Assembly (NCBI GenBank): GCA_951640165.1
Contig: OX621260.1
Span: 18,122,001 to 18,186,000 of the forward strand
DNA: 64,000 nt
Direction: 5' to 3'
From: Pseudoips prasinana
Taxonomy: Eukaryota > Arthropoda > Insecta > Lepidoptera > Nolidae
Shown here: positions 1 to 11,102 of the stretch, one piece after another
Numbering within the stretch: the first letter of the stretch is position 1
Layout of the letters: every line of letters begins with the position of its first letter
Translations under genes and position numbers: made by a program
The notes under the pieces: model-generated
Told to the model about the DNA's origin: nothing
Databases searched by the model: none
The model's input: the letters and a program-made list of their open reading frames with translations, nothing else

Positions 1-402
1 GAAGCCCGGTGTATTGCAATTTATAACATAATACGCAACTTTTATTTATATCTGCAGTGATACCAATTAATAATATATGGCAAATGCGATATTTTGAGAT
101 AACATGAGATAATAAATGAATACTCGAGTGACAAGTTTGTAATGACCAAAAGTACAGTAAAATAATTAAATCTCGCACCTTCATTAAGCGTATCCCCATC
201 ACACCCAAGTTGCACGCACACAAACACTTTGCACGAGTAAAGCGTACCAAAGCGTAGACCTTAGCACTCATAGAGTGGATAAACAATCCCATTAGAATAA
301 TAAAGTTATGACATATAAGTTTAAACACATTAGTAAAAATTTGAAAACAAGTAATAAAACTATTATGTAATACCGAAATATTGTCAGAGCTAAATATTGA
401 AG
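1..402. other. AT-rich sequence without recognised feature
   Basis: No long ORF, tRNA-like box or terminal repeat was recognised. It lies downstream of the ORF1 relic on the minus strand, but no reverse-transcriptase coding sequence follows that gene here. Confidence 0.5.
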
Positions 403-1365
403 CTAGATGTTTTTTTTTAGATCCTCTTCCTCTTTGATTTGGATTGCAGGTAGCGTAGCTGCCTTCCTTACGTAGATTCTGCAGTTTTTTGTCCAAGTAT
501 ATTGATATTCTTTGGAGCTGGCAATGACTTTTGCTTTTTTAAGGAGATTTTTGTTCAATATGGTTAAATGTTCGTTTACAAAGACAGGCACACTTTTGCC
601 TTGTATCTTCAAATTGGAGGTGGTGAGGCGGCATTTTCGAGCCTGTGAAATTAAATTGTCCTTAATCTGGCGAGTACTTAGTTTTGCCACTATATTTTTG
701 GGTCGGCCCTGAATGTTGGAAAGTGGGGAAACTCTATTCACATGTATGATATCATCGCGCGCCATATCTGTGGATGTGTGCACTCCTAGTTGCAAAATAA
801 TTTCAATAAGGTCTTCGTCCTTACATTCAGGTATTCCAATAATTTCAATATTTAGCAAGCGATCTCGTTGTTCTCTCTGGTTAATTTCGAATGAAATTTT
901 TTTATTTTGAGTTTTAATGTTTTCTAATTCGGTTTTAATGGTACTGATAGATTGCAACTGCTTCGAACATAATTCCAGTTTATTCTTCAGCTCATCGTGA
1001 GATTTACTATGGAACTGCATTGAGTTCTTTAAAGATGTTACGTCTTCCTGTATGATAACCTGTTTCTTATCTAGAATTGTCACGGAATTTTTCATCGACA
1101 AATTTTCTTCTCTGATTTGATTAACCTCAGATTTCAATTCTGTAGACGTCTCATTTAATTTATTTAATGTATCCTTTATATTGTGCAGGTCTTGATTGAA
1201 TTATTCTTTCCATGCATCCAATTTTGCCATCATTTTATTTCCAAATTGCTCAAAAGCCTCTGCAAATTCATTTTTATTCCCTCGCCTACGGGAATTTGTA
1301 TTATTCTCGGATATATCTGGGTCGACTGGAATTGACTTCGAGGTATTTTTTACTTCACGTGACAT
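403..1365 (-). pseudogene. LINE ORF1-type protein with FP-like C-terminal domain, one internal stop
   Basis: One reading frame runs from ATG at 1365-1363 to TAG at 405-403, about 320 codons, broken only by TAA at 1203-1201 (codon 55, after residues DAWKE). The N-terminal 54 residues are polar. The part after the stop is a long coiled coil (about residues 65-170), then a basic domain ending in VNEHLT..NLLKKAK..YTW..CRIYVRK. That signature matches the C-terminal domain named after baculovirus FP proteins, which is common in insect ORF1-type mobile-element proteins; this is a retroelement gene, not a virus gene. Such proteins are thought to bind nucleic acid and assemble RNP. The usual N-terminal zinc finger and any ORF2 were not found. 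The single break in an otherwise open frame suggests recent decay, or readthrough. Confidence 0.72.
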
Positions 1366-1569
1366 TGTTTTATTCTTGTCTATTTTGCTTGAAGTCTGTG
1401 GTAAGATCCGATAAGAAAGGAATGCAGTGTAGGTTTACTCACAAATGAAATTAAGCTTTATACTCTTAAGATAAAGTACACTATTGAATACTTGGTCACT
1501 TTAAAATTAATTAATATTTTTGTAAAAGCAGTGAACGCGTCCGTTTGCGCCGAGACTTACTCGATACTT

Positions 1570-1571
<2 letters not shown>

Positions 1572-1634
<63 letters not shown>
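1572..1634. repeat. (TA)n microsatellite
   Basis: About 60 bases of pure alternating TA/AT. Confidence 0.95.
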
Positions 1635-1637
<3 letters not shown>

Positions 1638-1639
1638 CT

Positions 1640-1720
1640 TTTTGAGTGAATAAAAAGCGTGAAACTCGCATCATCAGTCCACAAAGACTGCCCCGAATGT
1701 ATTTTTAACGTTATTCTTAT
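1640..1720 (+). repeat. Dispersed repeat family K fragment
   Basis: Contains a CATCAGTCCACAAAGACTGCC-like core that recurs near 18113-18145, and in weaker form near 35945. Other parts of the family share GAGCTATATGTATACTGTGT (17577, 35292). The element class is not recognised. Confidence 0.4.
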
Positions 1721-1787
1721 TAGTGCTCAGTGTAAATAAAATAAAGCAAATATTTATATGCATATAAATAAATTAAAACTGTTTTTA

Positions 1788-1904
1788 CTACGGGATCCAG
1801 GACAGTTAAAGCGATTCCCCGGGACATGCCTGAGCCTCACCGCTCAGTGTCATTTCATTGTGTGCCACTGTTGATCCTGGCTTACAGGAGTTGCACGGGA
1901 TTTG
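1788..1904 (+). mobile_element. LINE 3'-end fragment, copy 1
   Basis: Nearly identical over about 105 bases to 20617-20725. Shared blocks include GACAGTTAAAGCGATTCCCC and CTTACAGGAGTTGCA. The second copy ends in poly(A) and has a target duplication, so this is taken as the 3' part of a poly(A) retrotransposon. Confidence 0.6.
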
Positions 1905-2165
1905 GTCCAATTAATAATAATATGTGTATACTTTTATTGGCTATTTGATTTGTATTCATAAAATTTTGTCAGAAAGACGTGCTTTTATACGAAGCCTACA
2001 CCACTGGTAAGTATCAATACAAAACTTTGATACCAGAAGCATGCTGATATTGCGACATAGGAGTGAATATTGGTAACATCATTGGCAAGATTCCAAAAAT
2101 GTAAGCAAGCAATAACGCTTGTACGGTATACTATGATCAGATGTCAAGATGAGTTGTAAGCTTAT

Positions 2166-2290
2166 GTTTTGTTAGTGGGGGCAAAGGACAATGGTAAAGT
2201 ACGTCCACTGCTGGACAAAAGCCTCCCCAAAGAATGATCGTATTGATCCATTATTTCTTAGCTGCGCCCTGCGGTAATACCCTCGATTTC
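2166..2290 (-). mobile_element. RTE-type LINE 3' remnant
   Basis: The complement of GTCCAGCAGTGGAC and the flanking GGGGAGGC is present. These bases encode the C-terminal VQQW motif of lepidopteran RTE reverse transcriptases. Only the last few dozen bases remain. Confidence 0.5.
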
Positions 2291-2538
2291 GACGGTCACC
2301 GTAGTTGGTAGTGCTCCTGCCTACGAAGCTGGTGGTCCTGGGTTCGAATCCCGGTAAGTGCAAATATTTGTGTGATGAGCACGAATATTTGTTTCTGAGT
2401 CATGGATGTTTTCTATGTATTTAAGTATTTATCTATCTATATAAGTATAATCGTCGCCTGGTACCCATAGTACAAGCTTTGCTTAGTTTGGGGCTAGGAT
2501 GATCTGTGTGACATTGTCCCTATATATTATTATTATTT
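2291..2538 (+). mobile_element. SINE family G, near full length
   Basis: A tRNA-derived head (GTAGTTGGTAGTGCTCCTGC as box A region, GGTTCGAATCC as a perfect box B at 2341-2351) is followed by the SINE body and a TATTATTATTATT tail. A minus-strand copy lies at 4495-4742. Confidence 0.85.
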
Positions 2539-2602
2539 AACCATATAGTACTAGACATTTTTCAGAGATCGGTATAAAGTCACTTTAAATAAATATAATA
2601 GC

Positions 2603-2765
2603 GTGTTAGTTGTCCCAAGACATAATATTATGCCTTGGGTCAACTATAACACACCGCCATCTAATCCCAAACTAGGCACAGCCTAGTACTATGGTAAATA
2701 GACAACTTATAAATATACTAATAAATCTCTAAATACGTATCTACATATTATTGGTAAATTACACC
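2603..2765 (-). mobile_element. SINE family F 3' end with a fold-back terminus
   Basis: Minus-strand F body (CTAATCCCAAACTAGGC) is joined to an inverted copy of its own tail. Bases 2603-2619 pair with 2634-2652 (GTGTTAGTTGTCCCAAG against its complement) across a short AT loop. Confidence 0.6.
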
Positions 2766-3006
2766 CATCATCATAACCGCTGCAAAAAGTCCACTACTGG
2801 ACAAAAGCCTCTCCCAAGAATCATCTTGGGGGGATATGCCATAATCGCCACGCTTGGCAGACGGGTGGCGATCGCAGTTTGATGGTCATAGTTCGCAGAA
2901 AAACGCTGCTGCCCGTTCTGTGGTAGGTATCGCCACGGTCGATTTCTACGCCTCCCACGTGATGAGATGGGGGTGCTGATATTCTATGCCGTCACCACAC
3001 AGCAAA
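2766..3006 (-). mobile_element. RTE-related repeat D, near-complete copy
   Basis: Family D runs from TGTGTGGTGACGGCATAGAA through GCGATCGCCAACCCGTCTGC to GTCCAGCAGTGGAC and (ATGATG)n. Its last codons read like RTE C-termini (FVQQW..FG), so D is probably a non-autonomous or truncated RTE derivative. Other copies lie at 9483, 20225, 27143, 36771, 40434 and 50986. Confidence 0.75.
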
Positions 3007-3865
3007 AAGGACAATGATTTACATATAAATCGTAACGTAGGTGTAATCGATGGCATGATAGTGGATCCACATGTGCTACTAAAACCGCTCTTAATGCCCA
3101 CGTGATAAAGACTCTCAAGGTCAATGTGCAACCGTCGTGGGGTCGACTGTTGATATTTTGATAGCAAATGTCAGTAGTTATGATTCGTAATAGGCCATAT
3201 TATGATACAATTTGCAACAGGCCCTCCCACTTTAGTACTGAACTCACAAAACTAAAAGTTGATTCATTTATTTGAACCTTTTTAGGGTTCCGTACTGGAA
3301 GGGTGCCATCAGAACCATATTACTGGGTGTTGGGGCATATATTTAATTTGATGTGAAAATATTTACGTGATTCCTTTCAGGGTGTTATTTTACCATAGAT
3401 TCTTAAATATGAAGGAACATACAACGCGAATAATTAAAATAACTAATATGTAGTTTTAATTCAGCTTAATGTCAGTTTAATCAATCCCGAATGCAATCAA
3501 ATTATATGCACCATAATATGATATGGTGTTTAACACGTGTTTTAGTCGTCCACGGCCCATTTTCCAGGGAAGCAGACTCCTCGATCCAATTCTATTGTAT
3601 GTTCAATTTCTTTCGGACGTTGAAAATTGCACCCCGATGATTAAACTGACAATAAGGCGTATTAACACTAAATAATAGTTTTGTGGCAGTGATCAGGCCA
3701 CATAGAACATATTGACTATTACTTCCTGACACGCGCGCACCGCTCACACACTCACTTACACACATATAAACACGTTAGTAATGGTATCATCTTTTTACTG
3801 CTATTTCAAAGTTTTTTTCTTTTCTTATTATTGTATTTTTTTTTTGTATATTTTTATTTCTTTTT
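3007..3865. other. Unclassified intergenic repeat debris
   Basis: No supported gene. TTTAGGGTTCCGTAC at about 3282 resembles a widespread lepidopteran repeat. The rest is AT-rich. Confidence 0.4.
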
Positions 3866-3869
3866 AATA

Positions 3870-4015
3870 TGGCCGCTGACGCAAGCCCCGTACAAGATAG
3901 ACCGATAATCTTGCGTGGGTTGCTGGAAGCGGGTAGCGCCAAATCGTCAATCTTTGGGGAAGCCTTTGTCCAGCAGTGAACGCTTACCGACTGATATCAT
4001 GATTAATTTTGTATT
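3870..4015 (+). mobile_element. RTE-type LINE 3' fragment
   Basis: GGCCGCTGACGCAAG leads into GGGGAAGCCTTTGTCCAGCAGTGAACG, the degenerate codons of the RTE C-terminus, then a poly-T-rich flank. The frame is broken. Confidence 0.6.
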
Positions 4016-4494
4016 TTGATTGTATAATGCATTACAATCAACACAGTAACGCCTGATTCCATTACGTACAACCCGAGTAGATATGATAGAGTACACTTTA
4101 TTGCACCAGAAAACACAATATCTTAATTTAAGAAAATACAGGTAGTATGTATCTTAATAGAAGAAAATACGAGTAGTAAGTTCATCAATTTGTACGTACA
4201 AAACAAATCGCATCGATTCTGTGTTCTACATAAAGATACTTGCATATGGAGAATATAGAACTGTTGTTAGACTGGTTGCGTGAGACACGTCATTTAATGG
4301 CTTTTAATAACATTTAGGTTATAAAACTAAAAGTTGGATACTTAAACTGTAAACCAGTTAAAATATGGTTTACAAATTCTTTAAACTGGTCTGTTGGTGT
4401 AGTGGTTAGTGACCCTGACTGCTTAGCAAGAGGGCATGGGTTCGATCCCCACCCAGGACAAATAATTGTGAGATGAGCACGATTATAAAAAAAA

Positions 4495-4742
4495 GTATAT
4501 AATATCTAGGGACAATGTCACACAGATCATAGCCCCAAACTAAGCAAAGCTTGTACTATGGGTACCCGGCGACGATATACATACTTACATAGTAGGTAAA
4601 TACTTAAATACATAGAAAACATCCATGACTCAGAAACAAATATTCGTGCTCATCACACAAATATTTGCACTTACCGGGATTCGAACCCAGGACCACCAGC
4701 TTCGTAGGCAGGAGCACTACCAACTAGGCTACGGTGACCGTC
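4495..4742 (-). mobile_element. SINE family G, minus strand
   Basis: Reverse complement of the 2291-2538 copy. Box B reads GGATTCGAACC on the plus strand at 4678-4688. Confidence 0.85.
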
Positions 4743-4746
4743 AACA

Positions 4747-4915
4747 TCTACTATATAAAAATAAGTCGGGTTTTCCTTCCTGACGCTATAACTCCAGAAC
4801 GCACGAACCGATTTCCACGGTTTTGCATTCGTTGGAAAGGTCTCGGGCTCCGTGAGGTTTATAGCAAAGAAAATTTATAAAATTTAACGCGGGTAACACC
4901 GCGGGGCACAGCTAG
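4747..4915 (+). mobile_element. Short non-autonomous Helitron, 169 bp
   Basis: Starts TCTACTATATAAAAATAAG after A. It ends with the hairpin CGCGGGTAACACCGCGGGG followed by CACAGCTAG. Helitrons have 5' TC, 3' CTRR (here CTAG) and a subterminal GC hairpin, and they insert between A and T. Closest relatives in the window are 43060-43228 and 43229-43399. Confidence 0.8.
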
Positions 4916-5045
4916 CTTGTTATATGACTGAGTGTAATTTATCTACAATGTGGATGTTTATCAGTTGTTTGGTTGCCATAGTATCGGCTCAGCTTAGTTT
5001 AGGATCAGATGGCAGCCTGTTAGTTGGCCCAAAACATTTATTTAG

Positions 5046-5784
5046 TCTTTTGATGACCTACCCAAGATTATACAAGACGTAAAAAAATAGTGGACGAACC
5101 CAAGAATACAGCAAGACTTTAAAAAAAGGAGTATTTTTAGTTTATTAATCCTATGTAATTGATTCTTTTAATTGGGACTTAGTGCCTGACAAAATAAACT
5201 TTTATTATTATTATCATTTATTCCAACATCTTTCTTATTAAATACATTTTAAACTTTATAAAAAACAGAAATATACATTTTAAAATATAAAAAATATTAT
5301 TATTATTATTAAGGATACCAAAAGGTCGGAAACGTGTTAGTGTCACCTCTGGTGTTGCAAGCATTCATAGGCTACGGTTGCGCCTAACCGTCGCGTGACG
5401 GTAAGCTTATTTGCTGACTTATAAAATAAAAACAAAACTCAAATACAAGAATGGATCCATTTCTACATGTATATGGCCATATTGTGTTTTACGGGATATC
5501 ATAGTAATATATAGATATAGAGGCTCGAATGACTCATCCATCAGTTCCTACATGACAAGACCTTATGACGTCACGAACATAATAATATTATGAACACACA
5601 TACAGCCTATAACCCTCCCTTTGACCTCGTCGTTGTCCAATATGAACAGGGAAATGCTTTTGTTGCCTACCAGAAGTCTAAAATACTCCTAGACAAAGGA
5701 GTTATTACAATATTTGCGAGTAGGGTTGCCACATGTGCCTTATAAATATTGATAGGTATGTGTGATACTATGTTGTAATAATTG
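5046..5784. other. AT-rich spacer with LINE-tail-like stretch
   Basis: TACATTTTAAAATATAAAAAAT at about 5270 recurs at 10225-10275. No gene recognised. Confidence 0.4.
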
Positions 5785-6443
5785 GGTTTGTTCCACGTTC
5801 GCCTCGCGAAGTTTTGCCCCACATAAAAAATTCCGCATTCGCCATACATTTTGTTCCTTTTTAGCCCCAAATGTAATATTTATTTTAAATTTAATATTTT
5901 ATTCCTGTTTCGTCCTATTTTCCTTTCCTTATTCGCCTCGAATACTTTTTGTGTCCAAATTAATAGAATTTTAGTACAGACAGCATGCAAAGTTTTTAAA
6001 GACAATGATTATTCAATCATAAACTAGGTAGGATACTATGGTAGACTTAGTGGTGGCCTACTTGGTATTGGAGAAACAGAGGTTGAAAACTATGATAAAT
6101 ATTATGATGAAAATATGATATTAAAAATTGAGAAAGATATAAACATTTCTAACTTCCTGCATATAATAGATCAGTTCCCCCCGTACAACAAAATACCGCC
6201 TTACCCATTTAATATTTGACTTGAATGGAAACCAAAACCACATATTTTGGACTAGCTTTGTATATTATCTAACCAAAGCACCAACAGGCCTTTCATAATA
6301 ATATTATAACACGTTTTAATTTGCTAACCATACTTTGGTTGGTACTATAAAGTAGGGCGAAACAGGAATCAAATTTAATATGGGGCAAAAGAAGAATTCT
6401 TTGGAATGTAGGACGAAAAAGTGGCGCGAATGTGGAACAAACC
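5785..6443. mobile_element. MITE-like element with GGTTTGTTCCAC termini, about 659 bp
   Basis: The left end GGTTTGTTCCACGTTCGC is mirrored by the right end GCGAATGTGGAACAAACC. Internal GCCCCACAT/ATATGGGGC and CCTGTTTCG/CGAAACAGG blocks are also mirrored. No transposase ORF; superfamily unknown. Confidence 0.55.
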
Positions 6444-6510
6444 TATATCATGTATAATATTTATAGATTTAGAAATACATCAGTATGTTTATCAGAACTC
6501 TGATTGACAC

Positions 6511-6588
6511 AGTGTAGACCCTGCCTAGTTTGGGATCAGATAGCCGTGTGTTCGTTTTCCCAAGATAGTTGTTATTATTATTATTTAT
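6511..6588 (+). mobile_element. SINE A/F 3' end fragment
   Basis: CCTGCCTAGTTTGGGATCAG leads into CCCAAGATAGTTGTTATTATTATT, the SINE 3' terminus and tail. The head is missing. Confidence 0.6.
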
Positions 6589-7440
6589 GACTTAATTGTG
6601 TAAAGTAAATGTTTGGTTGACATAGAAGTAATATATTACGCAAAAGTATCTTATTTTTTTAAGTTTTACGTTAATGGATTAATTAACTCATAAAAAAAAC
6701 AAAATGGAAGCGAAGGAGGAAAAATAAATTCGTGACATGAGGTCCTAATAAAGCCTGCGTTTCAAAACGGATGGATCGCTTCTAATACGGTATGTTCTAA
6801 TCGATATAATTCTTGGCTATATTTCCTAACAAAAAGTACAATTATTCAAGAAAGAAAAAAAGAAAATAATTATTTCTCAAACTCTAACTATAATTTTTAG
6901 GTACATTTTATAAGATTTCATTTAAAACGAGGTTGCAACCCTATCTGTGACAAATGTTTGCATAATACGTTCAAAACTAAAATAACTTCGATTCCGTGTC
7001 CATACAGCAACAAGCATACGCGTTCGAGACGGGGACCTTGGATTTTAAGTCCAAATAATTTATTATAGCATATTTCAAATATACTTTTATAGGTATAACC
7101 AGTTTTATCTTATTTAAGAAGCTAGGTTATTCAGTTACGTAATATACCTACGTATAAGTTAAACATTATTATAATTAACGTCGTTGATAGTAAAAACATA
7201 CACAGTTAAAAAAAAAAAACATTTTCTTTGTCCATAGATTTCGCATACGATAGAAGTCACTCATAAATTGACCATGCTTTTGTTTCTAACCGATTTCAAA
7301 AAAGAGGAAGGTTTCTATTCGATTAGTTTCATATTCGTGTATGTACACCGATTAATACAACGTTTAGGAACTGATGTTAATGTTATCTGGGTCAGTCCGT
7401 CAATTATAGAGTCCTGGCTCTGGGTGTACTGCTGTATACT
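6589..7440. other. AT-rich sequence without recognised feature
   Basis: Contains A-rich runs. The 86-codon open stretch near 7268 shows no domain. Confidence 0.4.
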
Positions 7441-7444
7441 GGGA

Positions 7445-7665
7445 TTTATTTCTATTTTTTTGTTAATGCAGTCGGAATACCTACGCATTTGCCGAGTAAA
7501 CCTAACTTGCCTTAATGGCTGGACTTAATCTGGCGCCTGATGGGAGGAGCCATGCCATGTCCCAGGTGGTCACGACACGTACTCTGGGAGGGCGCTAGTT
7601 TTCCATCCTATTGCCTACTCCTGCTTGTCCAACTTAGGGACTGTACCACAAACAGATCACTATCT
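7445..7665 (-). mobile_element. Repeat H copy (retroposed, minus strand)
   Basis: Shares GGCGCCTGATGGGAGGAGCC and CTGGGAGGGCG with 7960-8225. The T-run near 7450 corresponds to an A-rich tail on the minus strand. Confidence 0.5.
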
Positions 7666-7959
7666 TCCCGGAGCTGTTTGCACGTGGCGGCACTTCAGGA
7701 AGTTATTTCCCTAGTGAGGGCACCGTCAATTAAAAATAATATTTATTTAAAACTGTGGAACCCACCGATTTGAGTTTTCTGTATACCTACAAATTTTTTT
7801 TGTACCTTAAATACGTGGCGAATTATAAGTTCCGCAATATCGCAATATCGCAAAAACGCACACAAGTGTTTCTTTATTTTTATGGTCGCGTCTGATTGAT
7901 TCCAAGTGCTATCTATGATCTTGTTTAGAACAAAACTCTGATCAGCGTTGTTACGGCTG
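7666..7959. other. No recognised feature
   Basis: No conserved ORF or repeat border was recognised between the two H copies. Confidence 0.35.
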
Positions 7960-8225
7960 CAACCTTTTTTTTTGTTAAGGCAGGGGGAAAGCCTACGCAT
8001 GCCACCCGCAAAAAGTGTCTACGGGTGGGTATGTCGGACTCGCACCGACTAAACCTAACCTGCAGTGGACTTCTCTTGGCGCCTGATGGGAGGAGCCTCG
8101 GGAACGCGGTTATGCTGTTCCGGTGTCCCCTTTTTGCGCCACGTTCCAGTTGGTCGGGACACGTACCCTGGGAGGGCCCTTGATTGCCCTCCTCTACTGC
8201 CGACTTTACTCAATGGCGATCGAAA
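7960..8225 (-). mobile_element. Repeat H copy, best preserved
   Basis: A T-run at 7962-7973 (poly(A) on the minus strand) is followed by GGCAGGGGGAAAGCCTACGC, CTAACCTGCAGTGGACTTCT and GGCGCCTGATGGGAGGAGCC. The third copy is at 54515-54690. It looks like a LINE 3' region; no RT motif is visible. Confidence 0.55.
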
Positions 8226-8683
8226 GTGTTTAGTGGTAGATTTTAAATGACAAGTTAGTTAATAAGATAGAAAGCTGTGGTTTCCGCTACGACACTTTCG
8301 AACGCTAGAGGGACAGCGTTAAGAGAAACCAGTCTGATGCAATCGAGCATGCCGATTTATCTAGACTCCAGTTATCGTGTCAGCCCGTCTATCACATGCA
8401 ATATACTCATTAATCATATAAACCACTCCGAATGCAAAATAAATTGCGTAATAAACCTTAATAAAGTTCAGCAAGACGATTAATTGATACGATTTATATT
8501 TTTATTACTTGGTTGCCATAAAATACGAGTATCGTTAACTTCCTGAACATAAGTACATTTATTTCCCTTATTTAATGAAACATAATATTGTATAATGTCT
8601 TGATTTTAGAGATTAGTAGTATATAAATGGAACAATGGACTTATTACACACAAATGAACACATCGCTTTAATCTATAGAGAAT

Positions 8684-8942
8684 ACTTTATAGGGAGACTA
8701 GCCATCTGCGGGGGACATATTATAGTGCACAAGTGTCTGAGCAAACACAGGGGCACTTTCTATTCCATCACTCTAATAATCCGATGGGACGACTACCGAC
8801 ACGACCGGTATGTCCTCTCCGAGGCACGGGGGTGCAAAGCTGCCAACCCCAAAGCATAGGGCTGTTACTGAGAAATTTTCTTAACACAAATCAAGAAAGT
8901 AATTTTGCTTTTTACCCGATCCGGGATTTGAACCTATTTATC
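8684..8942 (-). mobile_element. SINE family B, minus strand
   Basis: CTAGCCATCTGCGGGGGACA (3' side) to GGATTTGAACC (box B complement, 8924-8934). Matches the full copy at 25617-25954; the terminal tRNA-like head is lost. Confidence 0.75.
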
Positions 8943-9065
8943 TGCGGATCACAGCAAGCGGGTCACCTAATAGTAAGTAATCACCGCCACCCATGGACAC
9001 CTGCAACACGAGAGGGGGCTGCAAGTAGGTTGCCGGCCTTTAGAAAAGGAATAGCCTTCCTTCCT
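8943..9065 (-). repeat. Dispersed repeat with GTAAGTNNTCACCGCC core
   Basis: CACCTAATAGTAAGTAATCA and CCGCCACCCATGGACA resemble a very common lepidopteran repeat. It is fused directly to the SINE B copy. Confidence 0.45.
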
Positions 9066-9482
9066 GGAGGAATTGATCTGGAATGTAACGCTTTCGTTCC
9101 AAAACCAGGATCCAAAACTCTGGTTTCCGTCCAATACAAAGTCATACAATGTCGTACTACCTACCAAATTTATTTTTATAAAATATACGAAATCTATAAG
9201 TAGGTATGTTAATGAAGATTTAAATAAAGGAAAAATACAAGATTACTGACAATCGCTTACACATAATCATGTTACGAGACTACCTACAAAACTCATATTT
9301 AAAGCAATCGGCCAAGGGCAGTTCTCGCACATTTGGATTTGTAAACACGTGGTTAGGACGACAATTTTGACCAAATTTTAAATTAAAATAATAATAATAG
9401 TTAATTTTATTATATTTATTTAATTTAACTGCCTACCACTTCAATATAAAACACTATTCTACCCTATCTATCTAAATAAATC
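9066..9482. other. AT-rich sequence without recognised feature
   Basis: No gene or repeat border supported. Confidence 0.35.
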
Positions 9483-9722
9483 TTCTGTGTTTGGTTTGCT
9501 GTGTGGTGACGGCATAGAATATCATCACCTCATATCATCCCGTGGGGGGCGTAGAAATCGACCGAGGGATACCTACCTACCAGAGAACGGGCAGCAGCGT
9601 TTTCCAGTCAACTATGACAGTCAAACTGCAATCGCCAACCCGTCTGCCAAGCGTGGCGATTATGGCATATTCTTTGGGGAGGGTTTTGTCCAGCAGTGGA
9701 TGTACTTTGGCTGACATGATGA
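9483..9722 (+). mobile_element. RTE-related repeat D
   Basis: Near full length. The 3' end can be read as FVQQWMYFG followed by stop, the RTE C-terminal signature. Confidence 0.75.
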
Positions 9723-10199
9723 AATTCATTAATGAGTTAAGCTTACCTATGTATCATATATGGTATTTTTTGTTTACTAACATTGTGTAACAAAGAATAA
9801 TAAAAATATTGAATACGAGTTCCAAATAAAATACTTATGTGCGCGTCGAATTGACTCAATTCTATTATTACATTTCAGATTCCTTTATGTTGTTTTTAAG
9901 ATAACTGAATGTTATATACGCACGGTAAGGACACCAGCTTGATCTAATAATATAACTCGATTTTACCATCCTAGTAGGCAAACGGAAAAATGAGGGATGC
10001 ATAGATAAGTAATTCATAGTAGCACAGATAAAATACGCTTATTAATATTCGACCAATAGTTTTAGCAGAAATAAATTATACACTTTTGCTTTTGTATAAC
10101 ACATCTTGCTATGGAAGAGCATGTATTAGAACGAGTCGTTCTAATACAGGCACTATCTGCCTAAAAGGAGGATTCAATCACAAATTTAGCTTTTACCAA
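9723..10199. other. AT-rich sequence without recognised feature
   Basis: A short palindrome (AACGAGTCGTT at about 10131) is present. No gene. Confidence 0.35.
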
Positions 10200-10490
10200 T
10201 TAATGAACTTTATCATTATTTATTATTAAATACATTTTAAAATATAAAAGTATACATTTTAAAATATAAAAAATAGGATCTGCCACCGGCAGCAGGAACA
10301 GGGTCCATGCTACCGGAGGTTACGGCTCTAGAGACAGGAACCTCTTGACAATGCGAGCCGTGTCCAAAAGCACCGCTTTATTGATCTTTTTCTTGACCCA
10401 ACTGCCTAACGTAAGCCTCTTTACGAAGCTTTTTGCTATTAATCCTTTAGCAGAAACGACTATCGGTACTATTATTATTATTAAATACGC
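10200..10490 (-). mobile_element. Unclassified retroelement 3' fragment
   Basis: A GC-richer block (ATCTGCCACCGGCAGCAGG to CCTTTAGCAGAAACGAC) is bounded by AT-rich repeats and an ATTATTATTATT run. Similar blocks are common in Lepidoptera, but the family was not identified. Confidence 0.35.
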
Positions 10491-11102
10491 GTGATATAGG
10501 TAGGAACACTTGTGGGCGATTTATAAATAAAATGTTTCTATTAATGTGACTGTATAAAATATTATAGAAGCCACGTGAGAGATTCAATCTGTATGGAATG
10601 AAACGAGCCACGTGCTGGCGGCGCGCTAGGGCCCGCGAACGATTACGATATTAATGCGACCACGAGGTCACCACCTGACCTGGTATAACCACATCTCTTT
10701 GTGTACTGACAATACAATGCTCCTCTTGTAACGACTTGACGGGCCGGTTGGCGTGGTTGGTAGATGCTTGCCTTTCACGCCGCAGGTGGGTTCGATTCCC
10801 ACCCAGGACAGATATTTGTGTACATGAACATATCTGTTTGTTCTATTTCGGGTGTAATCTATACTAATATTATAAAGAGGTAAGGTTTGTGAGTTTGTGA
10901 CGTTGTAAGGGATAATCTCTGGATCTACTGAACCGATTTTCAATATTATTTCACCAATAGAAAGCTACGTTATTGAAGTTATACTTCTTTTGGCGCGATG
11001 GAGAAAAATGATGAGAGTGAATTTTTACGATGCGCGCGCACACCGACACCTAAATTTAACAGCATGAAGTTAGTTCTAGGTGGTATGAAAATTGATAACT
11101 GA

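Larger units (their letters stand above)
4386..5045 (+). mobile_element. SINE family F interrupted by a SINE and a Helitron
   Basis: The F head (GTAGTGGTTAGTGACC, then GGTTCGATCCCCACCC) occupies 4386-4492. The F body and tail resume at about 4918-5045 (TTTATCAGTTGTTTGGTTGCC to GGCCCAAAACATTTATTTA). The gap holds a minus-strand SINE G and a Helitron. Confidence 0.75.

Noticed and set aside
42..227. 61-codon minus-strand frame at the window start
   Set aside because: No domain or start context; chance in AT-rich DNA.
512..910. Plus-strand open frames opposite the ORF1 relic
   Set aside because: They lie antisense to a frame with clear coiled-coil and FP-like motifs and have no domain of their own.
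403..1365. Integrated baculovirus gene
   Set aside because: The FP-like domain is common in insect retroelement ORF1 proteins, and the coiled-coil N-terminus and repeat-rich surroundings fit a mobile element, with no other viral gene nearby.
2341..2351. True tRNA gene at perfect box B sites (also at 10790, 34680, 54365, 63410)
   Set aside because: The heads lack a full cloverleaf and continue into SINE bodies with TATTAT or A-rich tails.
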